64,000 nucleotides of DNA from Ramlibacter monticola (GTDB lineage: Bacteria > Pseudomonadota > Gammaproteobacteria > Burkholderiales > Burkholderiaceae_C), in contig NZ_JAEQNE010000010.1 in NCBI RefSeq assembly GCF_016722785.1, forward strand, positions 117,440 through 181,439, read 5' to 3'. This document shows, one piece after another, positions 18,008 through 29,504 of the stretch. The position numbers were made by a program, and so were the translations under genes. Positions within the stretch are counted from its first letter, which is position 1. Each line of letters begins with the position of its first letter. The notes beneath the pieces were generated by a model. The model ran no database searches and had not been told where the DNA came from. It saw only the letters and a program-made list of their open reading frames with translations.

Positions 18008-18616
18008 ATGAGCGCACTTGACACCCAGGGCCTGGGCCTGATCCCCATGGTCATCGAGCAGTCCGGCCGCGGCGAGCGGTCGTACGACATCTATTCGCGC
18101 CTGCTGCGCGAGCGCGTGGTGTTCCTGGTGGGCCCGGTCAACGACCAGACCGCCAACCTCGTGGTCGCCCAGCTGCTGTTCCTGGAAAGCGAGAACCCCG
18201 ACAAGGACATTTCGCTTTACATCAACTCCCCGGGCGGCAGCGTCAGCGCCGGCATGGCGATCTACGACACCATGAACTTCATCAAGCCGGCGGTGTCCAC
18301 CCTGTGCACCGGCATGGCGGCGTCCATGGGCGCCTTCCTGCTGGCCGCCGGCGAGAAGGGCAAGCGTTTCGCGCTGCCCAACTCCAAGATCATGATCCAC
18401 CAGCCCCTGGGCGGCATGCAGGGCCAGGCGACGGACATCGAGATCCACGCCCGCGACATCCTGAAGACCAAGGCCACCCTGAACAAGATCCTGGCCGAGC
18501 GCACCGGCCAGCCGCTGGAGAAGATCGAACGCGACACCGACCGGGACTATTTCCTGGAAGCCGACGAAGCCAAGAACTACGGCCTGGTGGACCAGGTCAT
18601 CGCCAAGCGGCCGTAA
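18008..18616 (+). CDS. clpP: ATP-dependent Clp protease proteolytic subunit
   Basis: A 202-residue serine protease that forms the double-heptamer chamber. The catalytic serine is in TGMAASMGAF (Ser106) and the histidine in MIHQPLGG (His131). The acidic partner lies in the following ERDTDRDYFL region. All parts are of standard length. It works with ClpX, encoded 160 nt downstream. The separate heat-shock-like promoter suggests induction independent of tig. Confidence 0.97.
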   Translation: MSALDTQGLGLIPMVIEQSGRGERSYDIYSRLLRERVVFLVGPVNDQTANLVVAQLLFLESENPDKDISLYINSPGGSVSAGMAIYDTMNFIKPAVSTLCTGMAASMGAFLLAAGEKGKRFALPNSKIMIHQPLGGMQGQATDIEIHARDILKTKATLNKILAERTGQPLEKIERDTDRDYFLEADEAKNYGLVDQVIAKRP

Positions 18617-18640
18617 GCTTCGGCGCCGCTGGTCGCCTTG

Positions 18641-18716
18641 CAGGGGCCAGGGGCCAGGGATTAGGGAAAGACCGGGGAAGCTCCGGTCTTACAACACCCC
18701 TGGCCCCTGGCCCCTG
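18641..18716. repeat. Nested inverted repeats between clpP and clpX
   Basis: A perfect 19-bp outer stem (18641-18659 with 18698-18716) is built from repeats of GGGGCCA / TGGCCCC. Inside it is a second perfect 8-bp stem (18668-18675 with 18683-18690). The outer arm word recurs once more just downstream (to 18729). The structure sits 24 nt after the clpP stop and could attenuate clpX transcription or be a mobile repeat. Confidence 0.75.
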
Positions 18717-18776
18717 ATCCCTGGCCCCTCGGTCCTTTATCGTTATCATCTCGTCAACCGTCACAGAGTTACGCCC

Positions 18777-20042
<1,266 letters not shown>

Positions 20043-20139
20043 TGACGCGGCTGGGGCGCTTTCGCAACGAAAACACGCCCCCGTCGCTCTGGTTTTTCCT
20101 TACGATCCGACCTTGCGGCGCCAATGTCGGCGCAGCCGG

Positions 20140-20167
20140 GTTGAAAATGTCCCCATGCCAGCCATCT
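20140..20167 (+). promoter_or_regulatory. Possible sigma32-type promoter for lon
   Basis: GTTGAAA (20140-20146) is followed after 13 nt by AGCCATCT (20160-20167). It matches the RpoH -35 in 6 of 7 positions and the -10 only partly. It lies ~26 nt before the lon ATG. lon is heat-inducible in other proteobacteria, which makes the site plausible but not secure. Confidence 0.35.
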
Positions 20168-20192
20168 ATGGCTGGTCACTACGAGGATCGCC

Positions 20193-22607
<2,415 letters not shown>

Positions 22608-22657
22608 CAAGCGCCTGAACCGGGCCGGAGTGCGGCGGGAGGCCTCGAAATCTCCGC

Positions 22658-22663
22658 TATAAT
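22658..22663 (+). promoter_or_regulatory. -10 box for the tRNA-Gly/tRNA-Cys unit
   Basis: A perfect TATAAT 12 nt before the mature tRNA-Gly start. The expected -35 (22635-22640) is poor. Confidence 0.5.
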
Positions 22664-22675
22664 TTCGGCTTCGAC

Positions 22676-22751
22676 GCGGGAATAGCTCAGTTGGTAGAGC
22701 GCAACCTTGCCAAGGTTGAGGTCGCGAGTTCGAGACTCGTTTCCCGCTCCA
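22676..22751 (+). tRNA. tRNA-Gly (anticodon GCC), copy 1
   Basis: A 76-nt tRNA with acceptor GCGGGAA pairing with TTCCCGC before T-CCA. The anticodon loop contains GCC (ACCTTGCCAAGGT). It is identical to the copy at 32437 except for one compensated acceptor pair (7:66 A-T here, G-C there). Confidence 0.97.
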
Positions 22752-22757
22752 GATCTC

Positions 22758-22785
22758 GAAGAGGGGCGCGTAGCGCCCCTTCTTC
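22758..22785. terminator. Stem-loop between tRNA-Gly and tRNA-Cys
   Basis: A stem of about 12 bp (22758-22769 with 22773-22785, one bulge) around a 3-nt loop, lying in the 44-nt tRNA spacer. It may guide tRNA processing rather than termination, since tRNA-Cys follows at once. Confidence 0.45.
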
Positions 22786-22795
22786 ATCTGATGCC

Positions 22796-22869
22796 GGCGC
22801 GTTAGCAAAGCGGTTATGCAGCGGATTGCAAATCCGTTTAGCTCGGTTCGACTCCGGGACGCGCCTCCA
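22796..22869 (+). tRNA. tRNA-Cys (anticodon GCA)
   Basis: A 74-nt tRNA. Acceptor GGCGCGT pairs with ACGCGCC before T-CCA. The anticodon loop ATTGCAAAT reads GCA. It is probably co-transcribed with tRNA-Gly copy 1. Confidence 0.95.
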
Positions 22870-22913
22870 CATCCCCCGCACTCCCACCAGACCTGCCGCT
22901 GCCGGGCCGAGGC

Positions 22914-23396
22914 TCAGGGCGTCACCGTGATCGTCACGGCATCGCTGTAGCTGCCGATCGCCACGTCCTGCAGCGCGGGGATGCGTCCGTAGATCGTGAA
23001 GGTGGCCGTGGCGCTGCCGTTGTTGTCGATCGACAAGCTCTGGGACATCGTATCGATGCCTGCGCTGAATCCCCAGACGGCGGAACGGCCGGTGTCGCGG
23101 AAGAGGCCGTAATTCAGGTACTCGCCGCCGACGCTGCCGTTGGCCATGCGGCGTGCGTTCACGCCCGTCCCGTTGGTGCCCTGGCCCACCTGCAGGGTGA
23201 TGGTCACGTCGCGCGGCCCGCCGTTGCGCGAGCAGACGGCGGACACCCTGGCGAGCGAATCGTTGGCCACGGCGCTGACCGGGTCGTACACGCCGAAGGC
23301 GAGCGACGCGCCGGCGGTGAGGCGGCACGTCGTGTCCGCGTGGGCTGCCGCGGCCGCGAGCAGCAGGGTCAGGCCCGCCGTCAAGGTCCTATTCAC
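22914..23396 (-). CDS. SCPU-domain pilus subunit (last gene of Csu-type operon)
   Basis: A 160-residue exported protein. The signal peptide MNRTLTAGLTLLLAAAAAHA ends near residue 20. A single spore-coat-U-type domain follows with paired cysteines (CRLTAGASLAFGVYDP and the SAVCS region). The C-terminus DAVTITVTP is the donor-strand-like beta end of this family. As the distal gene, after the usher, it may be the pilus tip. It is shorter than two-domain tip adhesins of the Csu type. It overlaps the usher by 8 nt. Confidence 0.8.
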   Translation of the reverse strand: MNRTLTAGLTLLLAAAAAHADTTCRLTAGASLAFGVYDPVSAVANDSLARVSAVCSRNGGPRDVTITLQVGQGTNGTGVNARRMANGSVGGEYLNYGLFRDTGRSAVWGFSAGIDTMSQSLSIDNNGSATATFTIYGRIPALQDVAIGSYSDAVTITVTP

Positions 23397-25839
23397 AGAC
23401 GATCCCTTCCTGCAGTTCCAGCACCGCCTCGGTGAACTCCGGGATGGCGAGGCGGCAGGACCAGGCCCGTCCGTCCGCCTCCAGCCTGCCCCGGTAGGTG
23501 CCGGGTGGCGCGTTCTCCAGGTAGAAGTCGCCCCCGTTGCCGGTCTCCACCTTCAGGGTGGCGTCAGGCCCCGCAAGCGTGAAGGCTCGCCCGACGATCG
23601 GCGTGCGCCGCCCTGCGCTCACCAGCGATGCGATGCCGGCGACGGCACTCAGCTTGCGGCCGCCGAAATCCACCACGGTGCCGCTGCGAAAGGCCGGCGT
23701 CACGGTCTTGCGCCGCTGCGCCAGCTCGTACTGCATGCCGACCTGCTTGTCGTTGATCGAGACGTCCTGCCGCCCGAACGCGCCCAGGTCCGGAATGAAC
23801 AGCATGCCGCGATCGTCGGTCCTGCCCTGCACCTGGTTGTTCAGCAGCACCTCCACGCCGCCCTGCGGCACGCCCAGGCGCGCCAGCGCGAAGCTGTCGT
23901 TCACCTGCCGCGTCAGTCCCCAGGCACCATCCACGGCCACCACCGCGCCGCTGGCGGCGACCTCGGCGAACTGCGAGCCGCCGCCGCGCGTGCCGAGGAA
24001 CTCCAGCGACAGCGGCCGCAGGTTCCACTTCGCGGTGGCGAAAGCCGAGCCGCCATTGCTGCCGGCGTTGCGTTCCTCGCTCAGGCCCACGCGGTAGCCC
24101 ACGCCTTCGCCCTGCGGCAGCATCTGGCCGGCCTCGAGGTCGATGGCGCGCACGCTGCTCGTCGACCGCGCGGTGGCGCCGATCCAGCGGCGCGCGTCGA
24201 GATCGAAGCGCAGGAAGACGAAGGCGGCCCAGTCGTGCCGCCCTTCGCTGTCTCGCGTGTTCTGAAGCTGCCCGGTCAGCATCGTGCGGTTGTTCAGGTT
24301 GTAGGAAAGGCGCGTGATGCCGGTGTCGCGCGCCCCCAGCGCGTCCTCCGTGCGCACCCAGTCGGCGGACAGCGTAGCCTGCCACAGCTGCGTCGAGACG
24401 CCGACCCGGGTCTCGCGCTGCACGAAGGGGCTGGTGTCCGAGGTGAGGAAGGTGCGGAAGCCGGTGCCGAACTCCCGCCGCCCCGCCTGGAAGGACCACC
24501 GGGGCGTGAGGTAGCTGTAGCGCGCGGACCAGCCGCCGGCGGTGCTGTGCGTCTCGTGGTCGCGATTGGCCAGCAGGTCGAGAGAGACGATTCCCAGCAT
24601 GTCGCTGCGCAGGGTGAGCCCGCCCCCCAGCGTGCTGAAGTCGCCGTTGCCTTCGCCCCCCGCGCCCACGGTCACGGAATCGGTGACGCCGTAGCGATGG
24701 AACCCCTGCCAGGCCATCTCCCGGTAGTGCCAGGCGTTGTCGGCGCCCAGCTCCGAGCGGCGGCCGACGAAGTAGTTGTATTCGTGAAGCCCCTGCGCGA
24801 GCACGAAGTCCGTGAACAGGTAGGGCTCGCTGAAGACCTCGCGGCGGCCGGAGGCATCGGTGACCGTCACCTGCACGTTGCGCATGCCGCCATAGAGCAG
24901 CAGGTTGTCCAGCGTGACCGGGCCCGGCCCCACGCTGCCGCGGTAGATGGTGCTGCCGTCGACGCTCACCTGCACTTCGGCCGGCACCGGCGTGGATGCT
25001 CTCAGTGTGGCCGTCGGCTGCCGGATGACGTCGGGCGTCATGTCGTACAGCTTCGTGAGCATCAGGCCGGCGCCCGTGATGGCGGTGCCGTACTGGCCGG
25101 CAGAGGAGAGGACGTCGCCCGCGGTGTAGCGCTGGCCGGCCTTGAGGTTGTCCCAGATCGCCTGCGTCGTGCCGCGCGTGTAGCCGTTGAAGTCCGTGCC
25201 TGCCGCGATGCGCGAGGCCTGCCGCAGGAGCAGGCCCCCCAGCCGCAGGTTGGCGTCCGTGTCGAAGGTCACCTGCGTCGGCTGCCCCTGGCCCGCGTTG
25301 CTGGCGGCGAGCCGGTAGCTCAGGATGAGGCTGGTGCGCGGCTGCGTGACCTCCACGGGGGGCGGGCGCGTGCCGAGGTCGATGACCGTGCCTTCCAGGC
25401 GGCGGGAGGGGAAGCGCACGGCGAGCGCCAGCTGCGCTTCGTCGAACTCCACGCTTTCCGCACCGAGGCCCTGCAACGAGTAGTAGGGCACGGCACCCAC
25501 GGTCCGCCGCGCGTCGGGCACCGGCTCGAGCTTCAGCTGCGGCAGGTCCTCGGCCCGGACCCAGAATTCGCCCTGCGGCTGCCGCAGCAGCATGAGTTCG
25601 CCGCGGGCGACCCCGTTGACGCGCACGGTGAGGATCAGCTCGTCGGCCTGGGCCTGCGTGGCTGCAGGAGCCTGCGCATGCGTGGCCGGCGGCGCGCCCA
25701 GGAGGGCCACGCAGCACGCCGCAAGAAGCGATCGGGAGAGGACTGCACGCGGGCGTCCTCGCACGCGGAAACGGCGGTCGGGCGCCGTCAGGCCGCCGCG
25801 GGGGTGGCGATCGTCACGAGCAACTCGCAGGATCGACAT
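23389..25839 (-). CDS. Fimbrial outer-membrane usher protein (archaic chaperone-usher type)
   Basis: An 816-residue usher that secretes and assembles pilus subunits across the outer membrane. The signal-like stretch VLSRSLLAACCVALLG lies near residue 34, and a shorter start (GTG) near there would give a normal signal peptide; the ATG at 25839 is the only ATG. The N-terminal domain has the motif NGVARGELMLLRQPQGEFWV. The beta-barrel/plug follows, with GPGPVTLDNLLLYGGMRNVQ and FTLAGPDATLKVETGNGGDFY near the C-terminal domains. It overlaps the chaperone gene by 26 nt and the last subunit gene by 8 nt. Confidence 0.88.
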   Translation of the reverse strand: MSILRVARDDRHPRGGLTAPDRRFRVRGRPRAVLSRSLLAACCVALLGAPPATHAQAPAATQAQADELILTVRVNGVARGELMLLRQPQGEFWVRAEDLPQLKLEPVPDARRTVGAVPYYSLQGLGAESVEFDEAQLALAVRFPSRRLEGTVIDLGTRPPPVEVTQPRTSLILSYRLAASNAGQGQPTQVTFDTDANLRLGGLLLRQASRIAAGTDFNGYTRGTTQAIWDNLKAGQRYTAGDVLSSAGQYGTAITGAGLMLTKLYDMTPDVIRQPTATLRASTPVPAEVQVSVDGSTIYRGSVGPGPVTLDNLLLYGGMRNVQVTVTDASGRREVFSEPYLFTDFVLAQGLHEYNYFVGRRSELGADNAWHYREMAWQGFHRYGVTDSVTVGAGGEGNGDFSTLGGGLTLRSDMLGIVSLDLLANRDHETHSTAGGWSARYSYLTPRWSFQAGRREFGTGFRTFLTSDTSPFVQRETRVGVSTQLWQATLSADWVRTEDALGARDTGITRLSYNLNNRTMLTGQLQNTRDSEGRHDWAAFVFLRFDLDARRWIGATARSTSSVRAIDLEAGQMLPQGEGVGYRVGLSEERNAGSNGGSAFATAKWNLRPLSLEFLGTRGGGSQFAEVAASGAVVAVDGAWGLTRQVNDSFALARLGVPQGGVEVLLNNQVQGRTDDRGMLFIPDLGAFGRQDVSINDKQVGMQYELAQRRKTVTPAFRSGTVVDFGGRKLSAVAGIASLVSAGRRTPIVGRAFTLAGPDATLKVETGNGGDFYLENAPPGTYRGRLEADGRAWSCRLAIPEFTEAVLELQEGIVCE

Positions 25840-26557
25840 TCACTTTGCGGTCCAGGCGAAACTCCTCGCCTTCCAGTGCCACGGCGAATGCGGACGCCTT
25901 GCGGCACACCTCGCGCGGGATGTCCGCGGTGTACGTGCGTTCCGTGCCGGCCAGGGAGTACCACCCGACCAGCTCCTGCTGGTAGCCGGCACCATCGCTG
26001 ATGGCGATCTTCACCAGCCGGAAGTGCTGGTTGCCGGGGTTGCGGACCTGGATGGACAGCTTGCCGCCCTTGAGCGTGGGATCCGCCACCTCGGGCTGGA
26101 GCCTGGGCACGGCAGGCGGCAGGAACACCGGGACGCCGAAGCGGAAATAGAAGGCCACCTGCGGGCGCGCAGACTCCGCCGCTTCCGGCTGCTCCTCGAT
26201 GAACAGGCGGTAAGCCCGTTCCACGGCGCCGGCGGGCGTCTTGATGCCCACGCGCACCAGCCGCTTGCCTTCCCCTTCCACCTCCATCTGGCGCGGGAAG
26301 TACACCAGGTCGCTGCTGTCCTTGTAGACGTCCTTGCCCTCGGCATCCTGCGTCCATTCCATCAGGCGCACACCCGCGCGCAGCTTGTCCTTCGCGTGGT
26401 TGGTCACGGTGATGGTCTCGCTCAGGGTGCCGGCCTTGAGCTCGACGCGGATCGGCGACACCGAGAACTCGCCCGCGTTGGCCGGGAGCCATGCGCTCCC
26501 CAGGGCGGCTACGGCAAGGCATTTCGCGACGGCGTTGCGGCGGGACGTGGACTTCAT
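25814..26557 (-). CDS. Periplasmic pilus assembly chaperone (PapD-like fold)
   Basis: A 247-residue protein from the ATG at 26557. An upstream in-frame start at 26584 would precede the signal peptide and overlap the upstream gene, so the internal ATG is preferred. The signal peptide ends at PANAGEF. The chaperone fold opens with FSVSPIRVELKAGTLSETIT and has the conserved VGIKTP and AYRLFIEEQP strands. It caps SCPU subunits by donor-strand complementation and hands them to the usher. Confidence 0.88.
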   Translation of the reverse strand: MKSTSRRNAVAKCLAVAALGSAWLPANAGEFSVSPIRVELKAGTLSETITVTNHAKDKLRAGVRLMEWTQDAEGKDVYKDSSDLVYFPRQMEVEGEGKRLVRVGIKTPAGAVERAYRLFIEEQPEAAESARPQVAFYFRFGVPVFLPPAVPRLQPEVADPTLKGGKLSIQVRNPGNQHFRLVKIAISDGAGYQQELVGWYSLAGTERTYTADIPREVCRKASAFAVALEGEEFRLDRKVNVDPASCS

Positions 26558-26580
26558 ACGGTGGCGCATCCTGGCGAAGA

Positions 26581-27087
26581 TCACGGATTCAGGTCAAGCA
26601 CGACCCGGTCCGAATAGGCGCCGGAGGCGGCGTCCTGGAAATCGGTGGGGGCGACAGTACCGCTCACCCCGATGGTGAAGTCCTGGCCCTTCGGGATCGT
26701 CGCGCCGGCGGGCGACAGGCTCAGGGTGTAGGCCATGTACGCCGTGGTGACCGTCGCGTGCCGCATGCGCCGCAGCCCGGCACCGGGCGAGTACAGGCCG
26801 TTGCCGGCCGCGAGCGAATACGTGACCGTGCTGGAGTTTCCGGAGCCGCTGCAGCGCACCACCACGGACGTTGCCGCGGTCGCGGCCACCGTCGACGCGG
26901 GATTGATCGTCCCGAAGGCGAGCGTGGCGGGCGTGCTGCGGAAGTGGCAGCTGCCCTTGGACAGCACCGTCGCCGAGACGACGAGCTGGCCAGTTCCCGC
27001 AGCGTGGCAGGTGCCGAACGCCGAAAGCAGAACGGCAGCAGCGATCCATGACGCGCGGCTGGCGCCGCGGCGCTCGAGTGGCTCCAT
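26581..27087 (-). CDS. SCPU-domain pilus subunit
   Basis: A 168-residue exported protein. The signal peptide ends near CHAAG (residue ~30). A spore-coat-U domain follows, with GQLVVSATVLSKGSCHFRST, the LAFGTINPAS strand and paired cysteines. The C-terminal strand ends SDRVVLDLNP. It lies between the first pilin gene and the chaperone and is likely a minor subunit. The gap to the chaperone start is 23 nt. Confidence 0.83.
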   Translation of the reverse strand: MEPLERRGASRASWIAAAVLLSAFGTCHAAGTGQLVVSATVLSKGSCHFRSTPATLAFGTINPASTVAATAATSVVVRCSGSGNSSTVTYSLAAGNGLYSPGAGLRRMRHATVTTAYMAYTLSLSPAGATIPKGQDFTIGVSGTVAPTDFQDAASGAYSDRVVLDLNP

Positions 27088-27152
27088 AGGGACGGCGGCG
27101 GTACGGGTAGCACCGCCGGTGCGGGCGGTGCCTGGACTTGCCTGGTCCCCGA

Positions 27153-27623
27153 TCAGGGGGCGATGACCACGGGCACGCTCTGCGTGTAGGCGCCGGCGGC
27201 CATGTTCACGTAATCCGTGCCCACGATCGTGCCGGTCAGGGTCACGGTGATGGCGGCTGCGCTGGAGCCCAGGCCGTTGCCCGCGCTGCTGGGTGCCGTC
27301 CAGGCGAGGGTGAAGGGGATCGAGCCCAGGGCGCCGCCGCTCAGCGTGTTGCTATAGCCGGCGGCTGCGCTGGCGCCCCCCACCGTGAAGGTCGACGGCG
27401 CGGTGTTCTTGGTGCACTTGTACTGCACGGCAGATGTCTGGGTCTGGTCGGTGCCGACCGTCGGATCCAGCGTGAACGTCATGGCAGGCACGGCGGTCAG
27501 CTTGCAGGTGCTTTGCACGTTGGCGGTGACCACAAGGTTCTGCGTGTCGGCGGCAAATGCAGCGGAAGCGAAGGCGGCAGCCAGGGCCACCGCGGCGATA
27601 CGGGCAATCTTCGGGCTCTTCAT
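27153..27623 (-). CDS. SCPU-domain pilus subunit, probable major pilin
   Basis: A 156-residue exported protein, first in the operon. The signal peptide MKSPKIARIAAVALAAAFASAAFA is clear. The mature SCPU domain begins ADTQNLVVTANVQSTCKLT. Its C-terminus SVPVVIAP is the donor strand. It is Ala/Thr/Gly-rich, as in major pilins of the archaic chaperone-usher class. Operon order: pilin, pilin, chaperone, usher, tip-like subunit, as in Csu systems but with fewer subunits. Confidence 0.82.
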   Translation of the reverse strand: MKSPKIARIAAVALAAAFASAAFAADTQNLVVTANVQSTCKLTAVPAMTFTLDPTVGTDQTQTSAVQYKCTKNTAPSTFTVGGASAAAGYSNTLSGGALGSIPFTLAWTAPSSAGNGLGSSAAAITVTLTGTIVGTDYVNMAAGAYTQSVPVVIAP

Positions 27624-28135
27624 CTCTGACTCCTCAACGGTCTTCCAAACGGTTAGGCGAAATGCCTAAACCTCGGTGAAAGGGAATGTAGGGGGGGAAG
27701 CCGATTGTTAAATTTTGTCTGTCAGCCAGCCCAAAGAACTCGACTGGAACTTGGAGGCGATATTCGTGTCGTTTGTCACGAGAAGGCGGCAGATCCGCGC
27801 CGTATCGGGGATCGGCGGGCTGCTCCTTGCGACAGGCGGGATTCGCCGGACTCTGGGCTGCGAAAAGCCGACAGCTCGGATGCGGCTGGCGAGGATTCAA
27901 TGCCCACAACCGCTGCCTGGAACGCCTCTTGTTGGCCGATGAGTGCCGATAGCGTGAAATCCACAACAGATCCGCGGAGCTTGGTTCTCGTGTCCCGGTC
28001 AGGCCCCCCCTTCTCAGGGGGCGTTCAGCCTGACGGCCCGCATGAAACTGCAGCCAGCTCCCGCCGGCGCGAGCCGGTGCGGGTGCCTCCCCACCGGCTG
28101 CCGCTGCCCGCAGCCTGCCAGATGCGATCCCGTCC
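27624..28135. other. 512-nt stretch without a supported gene
   Basis: This gap must hold the promoter of the pilus operon (minus strand) and whatever drives the unknown gene at 28136. The part near 27690-27780 is visibly more AT-rich than the surroundings. A weak minus-strand -35/-10-like pair (TTAACA / TACATT with 15-nt spacing, around 27684-27712) is too poor to call. Short open frames exist on both strands but show no domain or convincing codon pattern. Confidence 0.5.
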
Positions 28136-28882
28136 GTGCACGCCAATCAATACTTCACCAGCGTCACCCGCCTCAATTCCGCCATCACCGTTGCCCGGCT
28201 CGACGCCAAGGTCCAGGCCACCCGCGACCACGGGCGGGGTTGCCTGATCTCGCGCGGCGCCTGGATCAAGGTCTACGACCTCGGCGACAACGTCATCCGT
28301 GGCGACGCCGACCCTTGGGAGTGGACCGGCAAGGCCGCCCAACTCAGGGAACTGGCCGCCCTCCTGCAGTGCCCCCGCGTCGGGCGCATCGCGATCGACG
28401 GCGGCTTCAACTGGGCGGCCAACCCTCGCGACTTCGCCTATGGCGCGTACAAGCCGTGTGCAAGCGACTGGGAGGTGGTGTTCGGCGAGCGCGAGCCGCT
28501 TCAGGTGGCCCCGCTGCCAGGCCAGGATGCGTCGGTCGGCGGCGACGCCCTGGACGTCAGGGCCAGGGTGCTCGCGCAGTTCAAGGACACCTTGCGGCAG
28601 GCCCAGGAGGAACTCGATTCCTTGCCTCACGGCAGGCTCGCGTACGTGGTGACCTGCGAGTCCATGCCACTGAAGTTCGACATCAGCGACCAGGGCGTCA
28701 GCGACCCGACGAGCGTCAGGCCGTGGAACGCGACCCGCTTCTCCCGGCCTGACGCGACGCTGGTGGCCGCGAACACGAGCAACGGCAACGGCAAGGTGGG
28801 CGAGGTCCATACCTTGAAAGGGGCCATCGAGTCCCAGATCGACACGCTGCGCAAGCTGATCGCGATCGTAACGGCCGGGTGA
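28136..28882 (+). CDS. Hypothetical protein
   Basis: A 248-residue soluble protein with no signal peptide or membrane segment that I can see, and no family that I recognise. The start is GTG without an obvious ribosome-binding site. The N-terminal half has alternating polar/hydrophobic pattern (CLISRGAWIKVYDLGDNVIR, then VGRIAIDGGFNWAAN). Residues ~140-170 look helical (RARVLAQFKDTLRQAQEELD), and the C-terminus ends with another helix. It lies alone between the pilus operon and the cytochrome unit. The composition looks coding, but function is unknown. Confidence 0.6.
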   Translation: MHANQYFTSVTRLNSAITVARLDAKVQATRDHGRGCLISRGAWIKVYDLGDNVIRGDADPWEWTGKAAQLRELAALLQCPRVGRIAIDGGFNWAANPRDFAYGAYKPCASDWEVVFGEREPLQVAPLPGQDASVGGDALDVRARVLAQFKDTLRQAQEELDSLPHGRLAYVVTCESMPLKFDISDQGVSDPTSVRPWNATRFSRPDATLVAANTSNGNGKVGEVHTLKGAIESQIDTLRKLIAIVTAG

Positions 28883-29054
28883 CGGACGGCCTTCAATAGC
28901 GCCCGGCGCCCGGGTGCGTTCGCACCGGGTGGGACCAAGGTCCAATAGTCCCCTCATCCGGGTCTCCGCTACTTTCACGGATTCTGGCTCAGCCACCCGC
29001 GCCGGGCCGAATGCGGACCGCGCCGCAAGATCAAGGGGATCTGGGAACTGCGCA

Positions 29055-29438
29055 ATGAAGCATCACCGTGCCGCATGCGTTCTCGTCGGACTGGTCCTGG
29101 GGCTGGCCGCCGCCCTGGCCGAGGCCGCGGATGCGCCGCCGCCCAAGGCGGCCCAGGTCGGTGCAGCCCCTGCCGGGAAAGTGGTCGCGAAAAAGGATGC
29201 GGCGGCCCCGTCCCCCGTCGAACCGGTGGACATCAACAGCGCCAGCAAGGCTGAGCTCAAGAAGCTGCCCGGCATCGGCGATGCCGAAGCAGACAGGGTG
29301 ATCGCGGGTCGGCCCTACCTCTCCAAGGCCCACCTGCAGACCCGCAACATCATCTCGCCCATGCAGTACCAGGCCCTGCGCGAACTCGTCGTGGCAAGGC
29401 AGAAAGACGCGAAGTTCGGCAAGTCGGCCAGCAAGTGA
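29055..29438 (+). CDS. Exported helix-hairpin-helix (ComEA-like) protein
   Basis: A 127-residue protein. The signal peptide MKHHRAACVLVGLVLGLAAA ends near AEA (residue ~23). A Pro/Ala/Lys-rich linker comes next, then a helix-hairpin-helix domain with DINSASKAELKKLPGIGDAE near residue 67. The ATG at 29055 is chosen over earlier in-frame starts because the signal peptide begins there. ComEA-like domains bind DNA non-specifically in the periplasm. The gene precedes the decaheme cytochrome by 66 nt and may share its transcript; no functional link is known to me. Confidence 0.8.
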   Translation: MKHHRAACVLVGLVLGLAAALAEAADAPPPKAAQVGAAPAGKVVAKKDAAAPSPVEPVDINSASKAELKKLPGIGDAEADRVIAGRPYLSKAHLQTRNIISPMQYQALRELVVARQKDAKFGKSASK

Positions 29439-29504
29439 CACCGCTCTCCGGAAGAGAGCTGCTTGCCTGGCCAGCAACGGGTGGCATCCACCGAGGAGGG
29501 TACC

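Noticed and set aside
20147..20156. CCCCAT directly after TTGAAA before lon as a classic sigma32 pair
   Set aside because: The gap is only 5 nt, far too short; the alternative pair with a 13-nt gap is listed instead at low confidence.
27634..28146. A 170-codon minus-strand frame in the gap upstream of the pilus operon
   Set aside because: Arg/Pro/Ser-rich shadow-like composition without domain or start signals; overlaps the pilus promoter region.
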